DNA of 64,000 nt from an uncultured Nitrosomonas sp. (GTDB taxonomy: Bacteria > Pseudomonadota > Gammaproteobacteria > Burkholderiales > Nitrosomonadaceae). The notes beneath the pieces were generated by a model that was given only the letters and a program-made list of their open reading frames with translations, ran no database searches and had not been told where the DNA came from. The stretch's first letter is position 1. Each line of letters starts with the position of its first letter. The stretch is from assembly GCA_902826115.1 (NCBI GenBank), contig CADEDO010000001.1, forward strand, positions 32,076 to 96,075, written 5' to 3'. Both the position numbers and the translations under genes were made by a program. Shown here piece by piece: positions 44,092-53,364 of this stretch.

Positions 44092-47082
44092 ATGAGTAAT
44101 GACAGACTAAATCGAGGTGGCATCCACATCGACCTTGAGCACGGAACGATCGATACCGCTGCACTCAGCGATCAAGTTCCCATTTTTCCCATTCCCAATA
44201 CCACGCCTGGCCAAATCAAAACGCTGCAAGACCTCGCGCTCAGTGACATCAATCTCAGCGATTTTCCAGTGGTGCAGGCATGGCGCAATCAACTGTTCGA
44301 TCCGAAATGGATTCCGGAAATTTGTGATGAATTGCCCCGCTTGATGACTGAGTTTCTCCGTCAGCCCCAGCACGCAATGCTTCCGCCCACCACACGTCGT
44401 GCACAAGCGCTCAAATATGTCTTTTGCAACAAGACACCGCTGGTGAGAAAAACTGATTTGCTCCCAGGACAAACCACCACCAGCTTTATCGGACCCGTCT
44501 TATATATGGAAATGAGTGGCTACTGCATCTGGCCTGAATTGGAAACCATTTCCAATCGACCGCAAAATCCATTTAATATCAAACCGGAAGTAGCCAAGCG
44601 GCTGAACGAAGAAATTTTTCCGTATTGGTTGGAACGGCGCACAGTACAAGAAGTTGCGCGCTACAGTGATTACGACGCGGCGAACTACGTCAACGACAAG
44701 CGCGACGTAGTGGATGGCGGCCTTTATCAGAGCAAGCCCTCCATCGACCCGCCGCTTAAAAAGCGCGCGGGTGAAACACCCAAATGCCAGGAATTGTTTG
44801 AGCGAGTCGCTTTTTATCTGTCCGATAAAGCCACCGCCGTATCACACACCACACCGGATTTTGCCCGAGTGCTCAAATTTGGTTTTAATGGTTTGATCGC
44901 TCAATTGCAGAAGGACATAGATACCGGCGCTGCGGATACGCCGGAAAAAATTGAGTTTGCACGCAGTGTCATCACGGTTTATGAAGGCGCCAACAACTAT
45001 GCCAAGCATCTGGCCGATGCCGCTGATAAAGCAGGCAATATCGAACTTGCCCGCATCTGCCGCAAAGTTCCGGCAAACCCAGCAGACACGCTGGCAGAGG
45101 CAATGACGGCGATCTGGATTTGCTACCATTTGTTATTGCAGGAAAACACCAATTTTGGCCTATCCCCTGGTCGCCTGGATCAAACGCTGAATGAATACTA
45201 TCTGCGCGATTGGCAGCAACAGCCCGACCAGGCAGCACAAGCTGCCTACACGCGCCGCGCCGTCGAACTGATGTGCCACTTCTTTCTGCGTTGTTCGGAT
45301 CATGTACCGCTGTCACCTGAGAGCGCGGAAGTGTTGTTTGCCGGCAGCGGTTCCAATCAGGCGCTCACTGTTGGCGGCACACGCTTTGAGAATGGCAAAA
45401 CGGTCGATGCCGTCAACGACATGACCTACATCATTCTGAAAGCCACCGAGATGCTGGCTATCCGCGATCCGAATGTGCATGCCCGCTATCATAAAGATCT
45501 GCATCACCGCGCAGCGGATGGCAGTCCTCTGGGAATTGGTGAGATATCCCCTTATCTGAAGCGCATTTGCCAGGTCAATCTGGTTACCCGCGCAACCCCT
45601 GCACTGCATGGCGATGTGCCGGTAATTCGCAGCATGGCAAACTACTACGCCAAACATGATCACGTCGGTGCGGAAGAAGCGCTGGCCGATGCACATGATT
45701 ATGCATCCATTGGCTGCATCGAACAAAATGCCGACCACAAGCATTATGGCCACACCGGCTCCACCTTGCTGGTGTTACCGGCTGTCCTGGAGCTGGCCAT
45801 GTTCGGCGGCAAGCATCGCAGCGACGGCATCGGTAAAGAGGATCCCAATTTGTTTTACGATAAACCTGCGTATACTTCACTGCCATTGACGGAGATGAAG
45901 TCAATGCAGGACTTCATCGATGGCTTCCGTTTTCAACTGGATGAAATGGCGCGGCATTGCGTGCAATTCAATAATTATCTGGGACGCACTTTGGAAAAAG
46001 TGCGCCCTTCTCCGTTCCTGTCCGGCCTATTCGAGGGACCCACCAATAAACCCGGGGAAAGCGGCGCAAAATTCCGCGACCTCTCTTCCGGCGGAGCCAA
46101 ATATAACTCATCGGGAGTCGCCATTATCGGTCTCGCCGATGTCATTGATTCCTTCTGTGTGATTGACGCATTGATATTTGGAGGAAAAATGTCGGCACAC
46201 GAGCTGATTGCGGTATTGAATTGCAATTTCGATCCCGATCGATTAAGCGGCAATAATGCGCGCAGTGTCGTGCAAAACCTGCTGAGTCGGATTCAAGCGC
46301 AATTGACTGGTCGTACGGAAACCGGCGCTGTGACAATAACACCAGAACGTCTATTGGAATGTGTTCACCTGATACGACGCGCACCCAAATATGGCGCGGG
46401 CGTCGATCAAACGCCGGGCGGATTGTATAACAATGCCACGGCGGTTAAATACACTCACTTATTGACCCGGATGATCCAAGAGGTGTTTTTCAAATATCGT
46501 ACCCATCGCGGCGGACGGTACCTGACCGGGTATTGGAGCATGACCAATCATGCGGGTTTTGGCATGCTCAGCAGAGCCACGCCCAATGGGCGGGTTGACA
46601 AAGCCTCTTTTGCCAGCGGCATTACTCCCTGTCCGGGTATCGTCAAAGCCAATGGGGATCCGGTGATGTTGCTTGACCACATGCTATCGGTAACCAGTGT
46701 CGATGCGGATACCGTGCAGAATGGCTATACCTACAATCTCAGCCTGACACCACGCGGCAAAGCATATTTTGAAGAAGATACTGAATTGTTTGCCACGCAT
46801 ATGAAAACGTTTATGGATCAGGACGGCGTATTGGTGCAGTTATGCGTTACCTCCATTGAGGACTTTATCGCGGCGAATGCTGCAGCCACATCGGCGAGCA
46901 AGGCGGGAGCGGGCGAAGCCGAACAGAAGGCACTGGCTCCTTACAAAGATTTGATGATTCGCGTTGCGGGCTATTCGGCCTACTACGTCACGTTGAGTCC
47001 GTTGATGCGGCAAGAAATTATCGATCGTGCCAACTTTGATATGAAAAGCGGTGTCGAGCAGCACGAAATTTCAGGAGCATAA
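44092..47082 (+). CDS. Glycyl radical enzyme of unknown substrate
   Basis: This 996-aa PFL-like protein has both hallmarks. The thiyl cysteine lies in ASIGCIEQN (Cys codon at 45715-45717), and the C-terminal radical site is in IRVAGYSAYYV (Gly codon at 46969-46971), 36 residues from the end. A single Cys followed by x-Glu fits the dehydratase/decarboxylase/lyase branch (glycerol dehydratase, CutC, HPAD type), not pyruvate formate-lyase, which has Cys-Cys. The length is well above the usual 780-850, with extra N-terminal sequence. GGAGG stands 5 bases before the chosen ATG; the adjacent upstream ATG (44089) is only 2 bases away. The activase gene lies downstream in the same cassette. The radical is destroyed by oxygen, so activity needs anoxia. 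Confidence 0.9.
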   Translation: MSNDRLNRGGIHIDLEHGTIDTAALSDQVPIFPIPNTTPGQIKTLQDLALSDINLSDFPVVQAWRNQLFDPKWIPEICDELPRLMTEFLRQPQHAMLPPTTRRAQALKYVFCNKTPLVRKTDLLPGQTTTSFIGPVLYMEMSGYCIWPELETISNRPQNPFNIKPEVAKRLNEEIFPYWLERRTVQEVARYSDYDAANYVNDKRDVVDGGLYQSKPSIDPPLKKRAGETPKCQELFERVAFYLSDKATAVSHTTPDFARVLKFGFNGLIAQLQKDIDTGAADTPEKIEFARSVITVYEGANNYAKHLADAADKAGNIELARICRKVPANPADTLAEAMTAIWICYHLLLQENTNFGLSPGRLDQTLNEYYLRDWQQQPDQAAQAAYTRRAVELMCHFFLRCSDHVPLSPESAEVLFAGSGSNQALTVGGTRFENGKTVDAVNDMTYIILKATEMLAIRDPNVHARYHKDLHHRAADGSPLGIGEISPYLKRICQVNLVTRATPALHGDVPVIRSMANYYAKHDHVGAEEALADAHDYASIGCIEQNADHKHYGHTGSTLLVLPAVLELAMFGGKHRSDGIGKEDPNLFYDKPAYTSLPLTEMKSMQDFIDGFRFQLDEMARHCVQFNNYLGRTLEKVRPSPFLSGLFEGPTNKPGESGAKFRDLSSGGAKYNSSGVAIIGLADVIDSFCVIDALIFGGKMSAHELIAVLNCNFDPDRLSGNNARSVVQNLLSRIQAQLTGRTETGAVTITPERLLECVHLIRRAPKYGAGVDQTPGGLYNNATAVKYTHLLTRMIQEVFFKYRTHRGGRYLTGYWSMTNHAGFGMLSRATPNGRVDKASFASGITPCPGIVKANGDPVMLLDHMLSVTSVDADTVQNGYTYNLSLTPRGKAYFEEDTELFATHMKTFMDQDGVLVQLCVTSIEDFIAANAAATSASKAGAGEAEQKALAPYKDLMIRVAGYSAYYVTLSPLMRQEIIDRANFDMKSGVEQHEISGA

Positions 47083-47084
47083 CT

Positions 47085-47735
47085 ATGCACGCAACCATTC
47101 CCGCACTCCCTCAAGGCATCCTGTATATTTTAAAATCCGGCCTGCAACGGGGCGAAGCCACCGGCAGTCTCGCTGGATTGTTCAATCGAGTGGAAGGCAG
47201 ATTATTAGCCGCGGGCATGGCGGTACTGATCAAACTCGGTTTTGGCTTTCTGACTGCTCCGGGCATGAGCGAATCCAAGGCCCAAAAAGCACAGCGTTTT
47301 TTTGAAGACAACTTTATAATCCAGGATCCAAGCGCTAAAGACGGTGTTCGGTATTATCAAGGAAAAATCCTGATCCGCACCCGCAAACCAGAAGACGACA
47401 TGAACGTTTTGATACAATTTTGTCCTGATCCGGAAGCGCTCTATATATCAACACCTTTTGGTCGACAACTGAATCCAGCGGCCATCGTCACCACCGCTGC
47501 CATCAACGAAGCCGAGGCAGAACAGATTGAGCATGATCCCGACAAAGTCGACTTGGTGATTCGCTTTAAAGACACTCAGGCTATTCTGGGATTGGCTGAA
47601 CGGCCCGATGCCGATGTTGTGCAATTATTGCTGGAGAATCTGGTGCAAATTACCGGCAATTTCGGTCATATGTTTAAATTTGGCGCGATTGGTAAAAACA
47701 TCCAATTAGCCATGCAGGATTTTCTTGAAACATGA
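47085..47735 (+). CDS. SCP2-like (sterol-carrier) domain protein
   Basis: This 216-aa protein starts 2 bases after the glycyl radical enzyme stop. The C-terminal half (VDLVIRFKDTQAILGLAE, then LLENLVQITGNFGHMFKFGAIGK) resembles SCP2 sterol-binding domains, which hold lipids or fatty acyl chains in a hydrophobic tunnel. The N-terminal half has an apolar stretch (LAAGMAVLIKLGFGFLTAPG) that could be amphipathic or membrane-associated. The SCP2 assignment is by eye and moderate. Its position between enzyme and activase, with a 4-base overlap to the activase, suggests a dedicated role such as presenting a hydrophobic substrate. Confidence 0.65.
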   Translation: MHATIPALPQGILYILKSGLQRGEATGSLAGLFNRVEGRLLAAGMAVLIKLGFGFLTAPGMSESKAQKAQRFFEDNFIIQDPSAKDGVRYYQGKILIRTRKPEDDMNVLIQFCPDPEALYISTPFGRQLNPAAIVTTAAINEAEAEQIEHDPDKVDLVIRFKDTQAILGLAERPDADVVQLLLENLVQITGNFGHMFKFGAIGKNIQLAMQDFLET

Positions 47736-48490
47736 ACGATAAAGGGTTGATTTTCGACATCAAGCGGGATTGCAGCGAAGATGGCCCCGGTATTCGCACC
47801 ACTGTTTTCTTCAAGGGATGCCCGCTTGCCTGCATTTGGTGCCAGAATCCCGAAGGAAAAGCCGCCCACCCTGAAACAGATAGTCATGGCAAACAGATTG
47901 GCACTTGGTATACGGTGGATGAATTGATGTACCGACTGTTGCAAGATAAACCTTTTTTCACATCAACCGGCGGTGGCGTCACTCTCTCAGGTGGCGAAGC
48001 TACCCTGCAAATGGATTTTGCCAGCCAATTATTGCAAGCACTGAAGCGCGAGGGCATTCACACCGCCATAGAAACCAGTGGTTTCTTTGACTATGCACAT
48101 TTCAAAGACAAGCTGCTGCCGTGGCTCGATTTAATTTATTACGATATCAAGCTGATCGACGATGAAGCCAGCAAGCAATACTGCGGGCAATCCAATCAAC
48201 GCATTCTGGATAATTTTTGTCGATTATTGACCGATGCGCACATTCCGATTATACCGAGAATTCCGCTAATTCCAGGCATTACTACGACAGAAGAGAATCT
48301 ACGCGGCATTGCCGCATTTCTTGATAAACATGGCGTCAAATCTTGCGCTCTGATGCCTTATAACCCGCTATGGAGTGACAAGCTGCGGAAACTGGGCTTG
48401 ACACCTCTCTATCAACACTCAGGCTTTATGACGCCAGCCGAGCAAGCTGCCTGTGCCCGTCATTTTACTAAACCTCACTCATCCAGTTAA
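47732..48490 (+). CDS. Glycyl radical enzyme activating enzyme (radical SAM)
   Basis: This 252-aa radical-SAM protein has CPLACIWC (CX3CX2C, 4Fe-4S cluster) preceded by GPGIRTTVFFKGCPL, the TLSGGEATLQ motif, ETSGFF, and YDIKLID, as in PFL- and glycerol-dehydratase-type activases. Activases of the non-PFL branch usually carry an extra 8-Cys ferredoxin-like insert after the radical-SAM cysteines. Here the chain runs from NPEGKAAHPET straight to WYTVDELMYRLL without those cysteines. It should abstract hydrogen from the Gly of the adjacent enzyme. The ATG overlaps the preceding stop by 4 bases. Confidence 0.93.
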   Translation: MNDKGLIFDIKRDCSEDGPGIRTTVFFKGCPLACIWCQNPEGKAAHPETDSHGKQIGTWYTVDELMYRLLQDKPFFTSTGGGVTLSGGEATLQMDFASQLLQALKREGIHTAIETSGFFDYAHFKDKLLPWLDLIYYDIKLIDDEASKQYCGQSNQRILDNFCRLLTDAHIPIIPRIPLIPGITTTEENLRGIAAFLDKHGVKSCALMPYNPLWSDKLRKLGLTPLYQHSGFMTPAEQAACARHFTKPHSSS

Positions 48491-48501
48491 AGGGGAAAAT
48501 C

Positions 48502-49596
48502 GTGCAAATAGACTTTCATCATGCAACGACTTATGTACTCGCGCGTCTTGCCGGTTTTGAGCACCCTGAGGCAAACATCATCGCTTATTCCGCGCAGTAT
48601 GTTGACGATGCAACCAATTCAGGCATTATTGTCTTTACCAATCATGCCATGTACAACCACACTCGCTCCGCGCATAAAACCGTGGATTATAGAAATTTCA
48701 AGGAACTGGCTAATCATCTGGTCTGGATACCGTTTCATTTTTTACCCGGCAATAATAACCGTCCAGCGGACGATAATTCGGCTGGTGATTTTGATGAGAA
48801 AATCATCTGCACACCGGATAGCCCGGTTGCACGAGATATGGTCAGTGCCTGCATCATGAACAAAAATAGCCCATATGGCTTGCATCGACTGGGTATTACC
48901 ATGCATGTCTATGCCGATACCTGGGCTCATCAGGGCTTTGCTGGCGTCAATCATAAAACTAACGATATCAGCAAGCTTGACGATGAGGACAATCCAGGCG
49001 ATTCCCTGTCATCAAGATTAAAAACATACTTTGGCGATAAGTTCGACAGCATCGCCAGCAAACTGGTCGGCGATACCTTACCACTGGGTCATGGTGCAGC
49101 ATTGTCTTATCCAGACCGCCCTTACTTGAATTGGAGCTACAAAGATCATCATAAAATCAAAGTAACTAGAGATAATCCTACGGACTTTATAGAAGCATCC
49201 GACAAAATGTGTATGGCTATGCAACGTTTTCTACTTGGCAATCCCAGCGCAAATGTTCCAGGTTTATTGGATAAACATAAATATAAAATTGAGCAATTAT
49301 TCCGAGATATTCGGGAAGAAGATGGGGAAAAAAGGCACGCAATATGGCTGAACCATATTTCAAACGGTTATTTTGATTTTTTGCCGGTCAATTTAACTTA
49401 TATTGATAAGGGAGTGGGTTCCTGGAAATATGAGGCACTCGGCACTACTCAAAATACCGATGATAAAAACGAGAAATATGGATATAGTCCTCTGTTCTTG
49501 AAAAGCAATTGGAAGCTATTCCATGATGCGCTGCAGGCACACCGATTCTATGTCATCCATGATCTGCTTCCGCAATACGGCATTTGTGTCGCTTAG
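48502..49596 (+). CDS. DUF6765-like protein, last gene of the glycyl radical cassette
   Basis: This 364-aa protein begins MQIDFHHATTYVLARLAGFE and contains AYSAQYVDDATNSG and HVYADTWAHQGFAGVNH. The latter His/Asp pattern recalls helical zinc-dependent phospholipase C and P1-nuclease folds. I assign DUF6765 from memory with moderate certainty. No signal peptide is visible. The start is GTG at 48502 with AGGGGA upstream, 11 bases after the activase stop, so it belongs to the same operon. If it is a lipid hydrolase, that would fit the SCP2-like neighbour; this is inference. Confidence 0.65.
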   Translation: MQIDFHHATTYVLARLAGFEHPEANIIAYSAQYVDDATNSGIIVFTNHAMYNHTRSAHKTVDYRNFKELANHLVWIPFHFLPGNNNRPADDNSAGDFDEKIICTPDSPVARDMVSACIMNKNSPYGLHRLGITMHVYADTWAHQGFAGVNHKTNDISKLDDEDNPGDSLSSRLKTYFGDKFDSIASKLVGDTLPLGHGAALSYPDRPYLNWSYKDHHKIKVTRDNPTDFIEASDKMCMAMQRFLLGNPSANVPGLLDKHKYKIEQLFRDIREEDGEKRHAIWLNHISNGYFDFLPVNLTYIDKGVGSWKYEALGTTQNTDDKNEKYGYSPLFLKSNWKLFHDALQAHRFYVIHDLLPQYGICVA

Positions 49597-49631
49597 CGTT
49601 TGGCTAAATCGGCTTCAGGATATGGGCAAAA

Positions 49632-50441
49632 TCAATCATTTTTTGTTTCCACAGATCGACAGGGAGCCTCTAGCGCTTGGGGCATATCACCCCACGCCAA
49701 TGAGCGATAATCAAAACCATTTTTGATGGTTGGCTTGATGATGTCAAAAAAGGGCGATATATCGAAATCGCGAGGCGTATACAAGCTGTGATGGCGTATG
49801 TGATAGATTTCTGCGTAGCAATCCGCGTGCACCGGATCATTTGACCAAGTGCGCTCAATCTCCGGCAATATGGGATAGCGCACTGACTCGAAGGCTTGTG
49901 CAATCAGCGTAGAACAGATCGCGCGGGTTGGGTCTCCACTACCAAGCGCTAACAAGCGTCTGCGGAATCTGGTAGGAACCGGCGCTGTGGGTAAAAGGTA
50001 CCGCAATAGGTCGAAAATATTCTTGAGATCATATTGCTGCCCTAGACGTGCAATCACATAATCCACAACCCGTTTGCGATCCTCATCGCTCAAACCGACA
50101 GGACGGCAAATCCGTGTATGCATTTGCGCATAGTTCGCAAGCGTTATTGCGCGAACACCGTCTTTCAGATCGGCTTCCACCAGAACTAGCGGCAGCTCCC
50201 AAGGTGAACCGTTAGGTAGTGCATTACCGATGAACATGGCTGCATGCGACCAAGTAGATTGGGTGAGATATTTGATGGCCACACTGACGCGCGTGTTACC
50301 TTCGATCAGTAGCACATCACCTGGCTGCAGGTTGGCCAACAACTGTTCTTGACTGACTGTTGCCACCTGGGTGCTTTGCCGAACCGGCTTGGTCAGAAAA
50401 TGCGCCAGTCCTCGACCTACTAGCTCAGTTACCTGCCCCAT
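49632..50441 (-). CDS. YiiX/YebB-like NlpC/P60-type cysteine hydrolase
   Basis: This 269-aa permuted papain-fold protein has GDVLLIEGNTRVSVAIKYLTQ, the His of TWSHAAMFIGN, a Glu in LVLVEADLKDG, and the Cys in TRAICSTLIAQAFESVRYPI. Related YiiX proteins are thought to hydrolyse amide or ester bonds in lipids or the cell wall. There is no signal peptide. It is convergent with the glycyl radical cassette, with 35 bases between stops. Confidence 0.85.
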   Translation of the reverse strand: MGQVTELVGRGLAHFLTKPVRQSTQVATVSQEQLLANLQPGDVLLIEGNTRVSVAIKYLTQSTWSHAAMFIGNALPNGSPWELPLVLVEADLKDGVRAITLANYAQMHTRICRPVGLSDEDRKRVVDYVIARLGQQYDLKNIFDLLRYLLPTAPVPTRFRRRLLALGSGDPTRAICSTLIAQAFESVRYPILPEIERTWSNDPVHADCYAEIYHIRHHSLYTPRDFDISPFFDIIKPTIKNGFDYRSLAWGDMPQALEAPCRSVETKND

Positions 50442-50611
50442 GAATGCCCTCTGATTAAGTAGACATCCATGCGTGTTGGCTCAAGCGAGCATGTAAATCA
50501 AATGGTACAGTAATGCAGAAGTACATAGCATGAATAAAAGTTATTCGATAAGATCAATCCTTATTATATATGTGTCTACAATACGTTTTGTAATGAGTTA
50601 CCGAATATTTT

Positions 50612-51085
50612 ATGATGAATGAACATGTGCTCCATTTAGTGGTATTTTTAATTTCTGCTTTGGTAGTCACTATTTGCGTGGTGGTGCATTACGAAGCCCT
50701 GCGTTTTCTTAGTCGCACGGTGGGCATACACGTACATAAACGCATTGGTGTGCTCATTGTGATGCTTGGACTACTGCTGGCGCACATACTGGAAATTATT
50801 ATATTCGCTCTGGGCTATCTGCTGATTCAGCACGGTATCGGATGGGGACATATATCCGGTATTGATGAGGGCGGCTTTCTTGATTTTATTTATTACTCAT
50901 CCGTTGTCTATACGACCGTTGGATTTGGTGACCTAGTGCCGGTTGGAATGATCCGCATATTGACGGCTGCCGAGGGATTGTCAGGATTGTCAATGATCAC
51001 CTGGTCGGCGTCTTTTACTTTTTTGGCAATGCAACGATTCTGGCCACATCCGTTAACCAAATCTGATCACGATGCTAGAGATTAA
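50612..51085 (+). CDS. Two-pore-helix potassium channel family protein
   Basis: This 157-aa protein has three or four membrane segments and one ion-channel pore loop with filter TVGFGD (VYTTVGFGDLVPVG), the K+-selective signature. Helices: VVFLISALVVTICVVVHY, IGVLIVMLGLLLAHILEIII and LSGLSMITWSASFTFLAM. There is no regulatory RCK domain, so it is a minimal channel. Its physiological role is unknown. Two adjacent ATG codons (50612, 50615) could start it. Confidence 0.88.
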   Translation: MMNEHVLHLVVFLISALVVTICVVVHYEALRFLSRTVGIHVHKRIGVLIVMLGLLLAHILEIIIFALGYLLIQHGIGWGHISGIDEGGFLDFIYYSSVVYTTVGFGDLVPVGMIRILTAAEGLSGLSMITWSASFTFLAMQRFWPHPLTKSDHDARD

Positions 51086-51130
51086 TCCATGGTATCGCGT
51101 TCACTCTTATCGTTTCCACAAACTCGAATT

Positions 51131-51172
51131 TGATCTGGCGGTTCTTGTACAAACCAAAGAACCGCCAGATCA
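51131..51172. terminator. 16-bp-stem hairpin between convergent genes
   Basis: TGATCTGGCGGTTCTT (51131-51146) and AAGAACCGCCAGATCA (51157-51172) pair perfectly around a 10-nt loop. The hairpin sits between the K+ channel gene and the convergent coiled-coil gene. No T-run follows on either side, so it may work as a Rho-aided or 3'-end-stabilising structure. Confidence 0.7.
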
Positions 51173-51188
51173 ACTTGTAATCAAGTGA

Positions 51189-52238
51189 TTATTTTAAGCT
51201 ACTCAGACCTTCGTTCAACTTGGTTTTACAGTGCTCTTCTTTACCACCCAGGTCAAGCATACCAGCCGCTCTTAAACATTCGTTATATTCAAATAGCAAG
51301 TCGCTCTTTTTTTGCGCCATTTCGATTGATGCTGAAAGTTGCTTGACTTGTTGAGTCACATTTTTCAAGTCGATATTTGCAACTGCGACGCCAATGCCAT
51401 CCACACTGGCTTTGGTCGCATCCATTTTTTGCAATGACTCCCGGTTTACTTTATTGACCTGCTCAGCAAACACTTGTGCAGCCTTGCCGGAATAACTTCT
51501 TAATTCATCGACATTCTGTTGCGTGATCACAGCCAGTTTTTCTTCATAATTTTTGAGTTCGCCTTGAACAAAGCTATTAATGCCATTTTTGAAGTTATCC
51601 AGAGAACTATCAATCTCCTGTTTGAATACTTGCATCTTCTTTTCTACCAATTGATTAACATCATCATCCAGACGCTTCACAATCGTGTCCGATATTTTCT
51701 CAAGGGGAGGGCGAGATTCAATAATTTGTGTTCTTGCTTCATTCAACGTGGACTTAATTTCATCAGCCAGCATTTTTTGCTTGCTTTCCATTTGGTTGAG
51801 TGCATTTTTCTCATTCTCGGAAATGAGCCACGAGGTCAAAATAAGATCTTTCTTCTGCTCTTTGCCCAAACCTTGAATTAATTCATCCAGAATTTTGGCA
51901 GAAACTTCTTTATTCGCAATATCATTCATGTGGCCCAGATGCGCGGAATTCAATAATTGTTGCAGATTCCCGTGCAATTCATTGACGTTGGCATCTGCTC
52001 TGCCCATCGCCGTCGCTTGTCGATGCAGCTCGTAAGGCAAATAAACCAGCGTTAAAATCAAGCAAACAACATAAGCGGAAAATCGCCAATTCCTGACTTT
52101 CAGGAAAAGGCTAGCAACAAATAAAGCAATAATTAAAATGACAGAAGGCGCTAGAATTGATACCAAATCCAGCCAACTTCTTCCTGTCAGCGCATCCAAG
52201 GAAAGTATATTTAATACTTTAGCTATAAACTCATTCAT
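51189..52238 (-). CDS. Membrane-anchored coiled-coil protein, function unknown
   Basis: The 349-aa protein has two N-terminal membrane helices (SILAPSVILIIALFVASLFL and FSAYVVCLILTLVYLPYEL) and then about 250 residues of charged helical, coiled-coil sequence. That part includes segments like those in chemoreceptors or apolipoprotein-like bundles (VNQLVEKKMQVFKQEIDSSL). It ends in a short domain with two Cys (LLFEYNECLRAAG, EEHCKTKL). No family was recognised. It resembles RmuC- or laminin-like sequences only by composition. Confidence 0.65.
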   Translation of the reverse strand: MNEFIAKVLNILSLDALTGRSWLDLVSILAPSVILIIALFVASLFLKVRNWRFSAYVVCLILTLVYLPYELHRQATAMGRADANVNELHGNLQQLLNSAHLGHMNDIANKEVSAKILDELIQGLGKEQKKDLILTSWLISENEKNALNQMESKQKMLADEIKSTLNEARTQIIESRPPLEKISDTIVKRLDDDVNQLVEKKMQVFKQEIDSSLDNFKNGINSFVQGELKNYEEKLAVITQQNVDELRSYSGKAAQVFAEQVNKVNRESLQKMDATKASVDGIGVAVANIDLKNVTQQVKQLSASIEMAQKKSDLLFEYNECLRAAGMLDLGGKEEHCKTKLNEGLSSLK

Positions 52239-52431
52239 CCATTACTCCCAATATGACCAAAAAGTGCATTAACGTAAAACAATCTTGTTTATTTCTTAAT
52301 AAGGTTGTGCAAAATACTGATAATTTATCACGGTATAGTGAATCGATTGTATAAACTTTGTACTTGATAATCACGAGCGATGATTAAATCAGATTATTAT
52401 CATCAATAAATTCATAGGATTAGAAAAGAAA

Positions 52432-53355
52432 TTGCAAACCGCATATATCAGTCACCCCGATTGCCTCAAGCATGACATGGGAATATATCACCCAGAATGC
52501 CCGCAGCGACTGGTCGCCATTGAAAATGAACTAAAAGCCTCCGGTTTACTGTCAGTGCTGCAATGCTATGATGCGCCGTTAGCCAGTGTAGAGCAGCTGG
52601 CGCGAGCGCATACTCAGAGTTATATTGAAAGTGTCCATCAAGCTGCACCGCGTACAGGATTGATTGCGCTTGATCCCGATACCACCATGAATCCGTTTAC
52701 GCTGAATGCGGCATTACGCGCAGCCGGCGCTGTCGTGCTGGCAACCGAGTTGGTGCTGTCAGGCAAAGTCGATAATGCTTTTTGTGCTATTCGCCCTCCC
52801 GGTCATCATGCAGAATCCGATCGCGCCATGGGCTTCTGCGTGTTTAACAATATAGCGGTGGGCGTAGCACACGCCATCCATGCTTATCAGTTGCAACGAG
52901 TGGCCATTTTGGATTTTGACGTGCACCACGGCAATGGCAGCGAAGAAATTTTTCGGGATAATCCACATGTCATGCTGTGCTCAACGTTCCAGCATCCTTT
53001 TTATCCTTATTGCGGTGCTGATAGCGGCAATCCCCGCATGATCAATGTACCCTTGCAACGGGGTTCAGATGGAGTGGTTTTTCGCAAGGCCGTAACCAAC
53101 GATTGGTTGCCTGCATTGGATACATTCAAGCCCGAAATGATTTTTGTATCGGCCGGATTCGATGCGCATAAGGATGATGACATGGCGCAATTACAATTTT
53201 GTGATAATGATTATGTCTGGATCACTGAACAAATCAAGGCGCTGGCTAATCAACATGCTGGTGGGCGGATTGTATCCGCGCTCGAGGGTGGGTATGAGTT
53301 AAAATCTTTGGGACGCTGTGCGACGGCGCATATCAGAGTGCTGAATACGAACTGA
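52432..53355 (+). CDS. Histone-deacetylase-family amidohydrolase
   Basis: This 307-aa zinc hydrolase has the HDAC-fold motifs RPPGHHAESDRAMGFCVFNN (tandem His), ILDFDVHHGNGSEEIF (zinc Asp/His), SAGFDAHKDDD (zinc Asp), and SALEGGYEL. Bacterial relatives act on acetylpolyamines or other acylated amines. The start is TTG at 52432: no in-frame ATG or GTG lies nearby, and the family begins AYISHPDCLKHDMG. A weak AGAAAAGAAA precedes it. It is convergent with yjgA. Confidence 0.92.
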   Translation: MQTAYISHPDCLKHDMGIYHPECPQRLVAIENELKASGLLSVLQCYDAPLASVEQLARAHTQSYIESVHQAAPRTGLIALDPDTTMNPFTLNAALRAAGAVVLATELVLSGKVDNAFCAIRPPGHHAESDRAMGFCVFNNIAVGVAHAIHAYQLQRVAILDFDVHHGNGSEEIFRDNPHVMLCSTFQHPFYPYCGADSGNPRMINVPLQRGSDGVVFRKAVTNDWLPALDTFKPEMIFVSAGFDAHKDDDMAQLQFCDNDYVWITEQIKALANQHAGGRIVSALEGGYELKSLGRCATAHIRVLNTN

Positions 53356-53364
53356 AAGCCTGTG

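Noticed and set aside
44092-47082. Pyruvate formate-lyase
   Set aside because: The active site shows one Cys (GCIE) instead of the adjacent Cys pair, and the protein is far longer than PFL.
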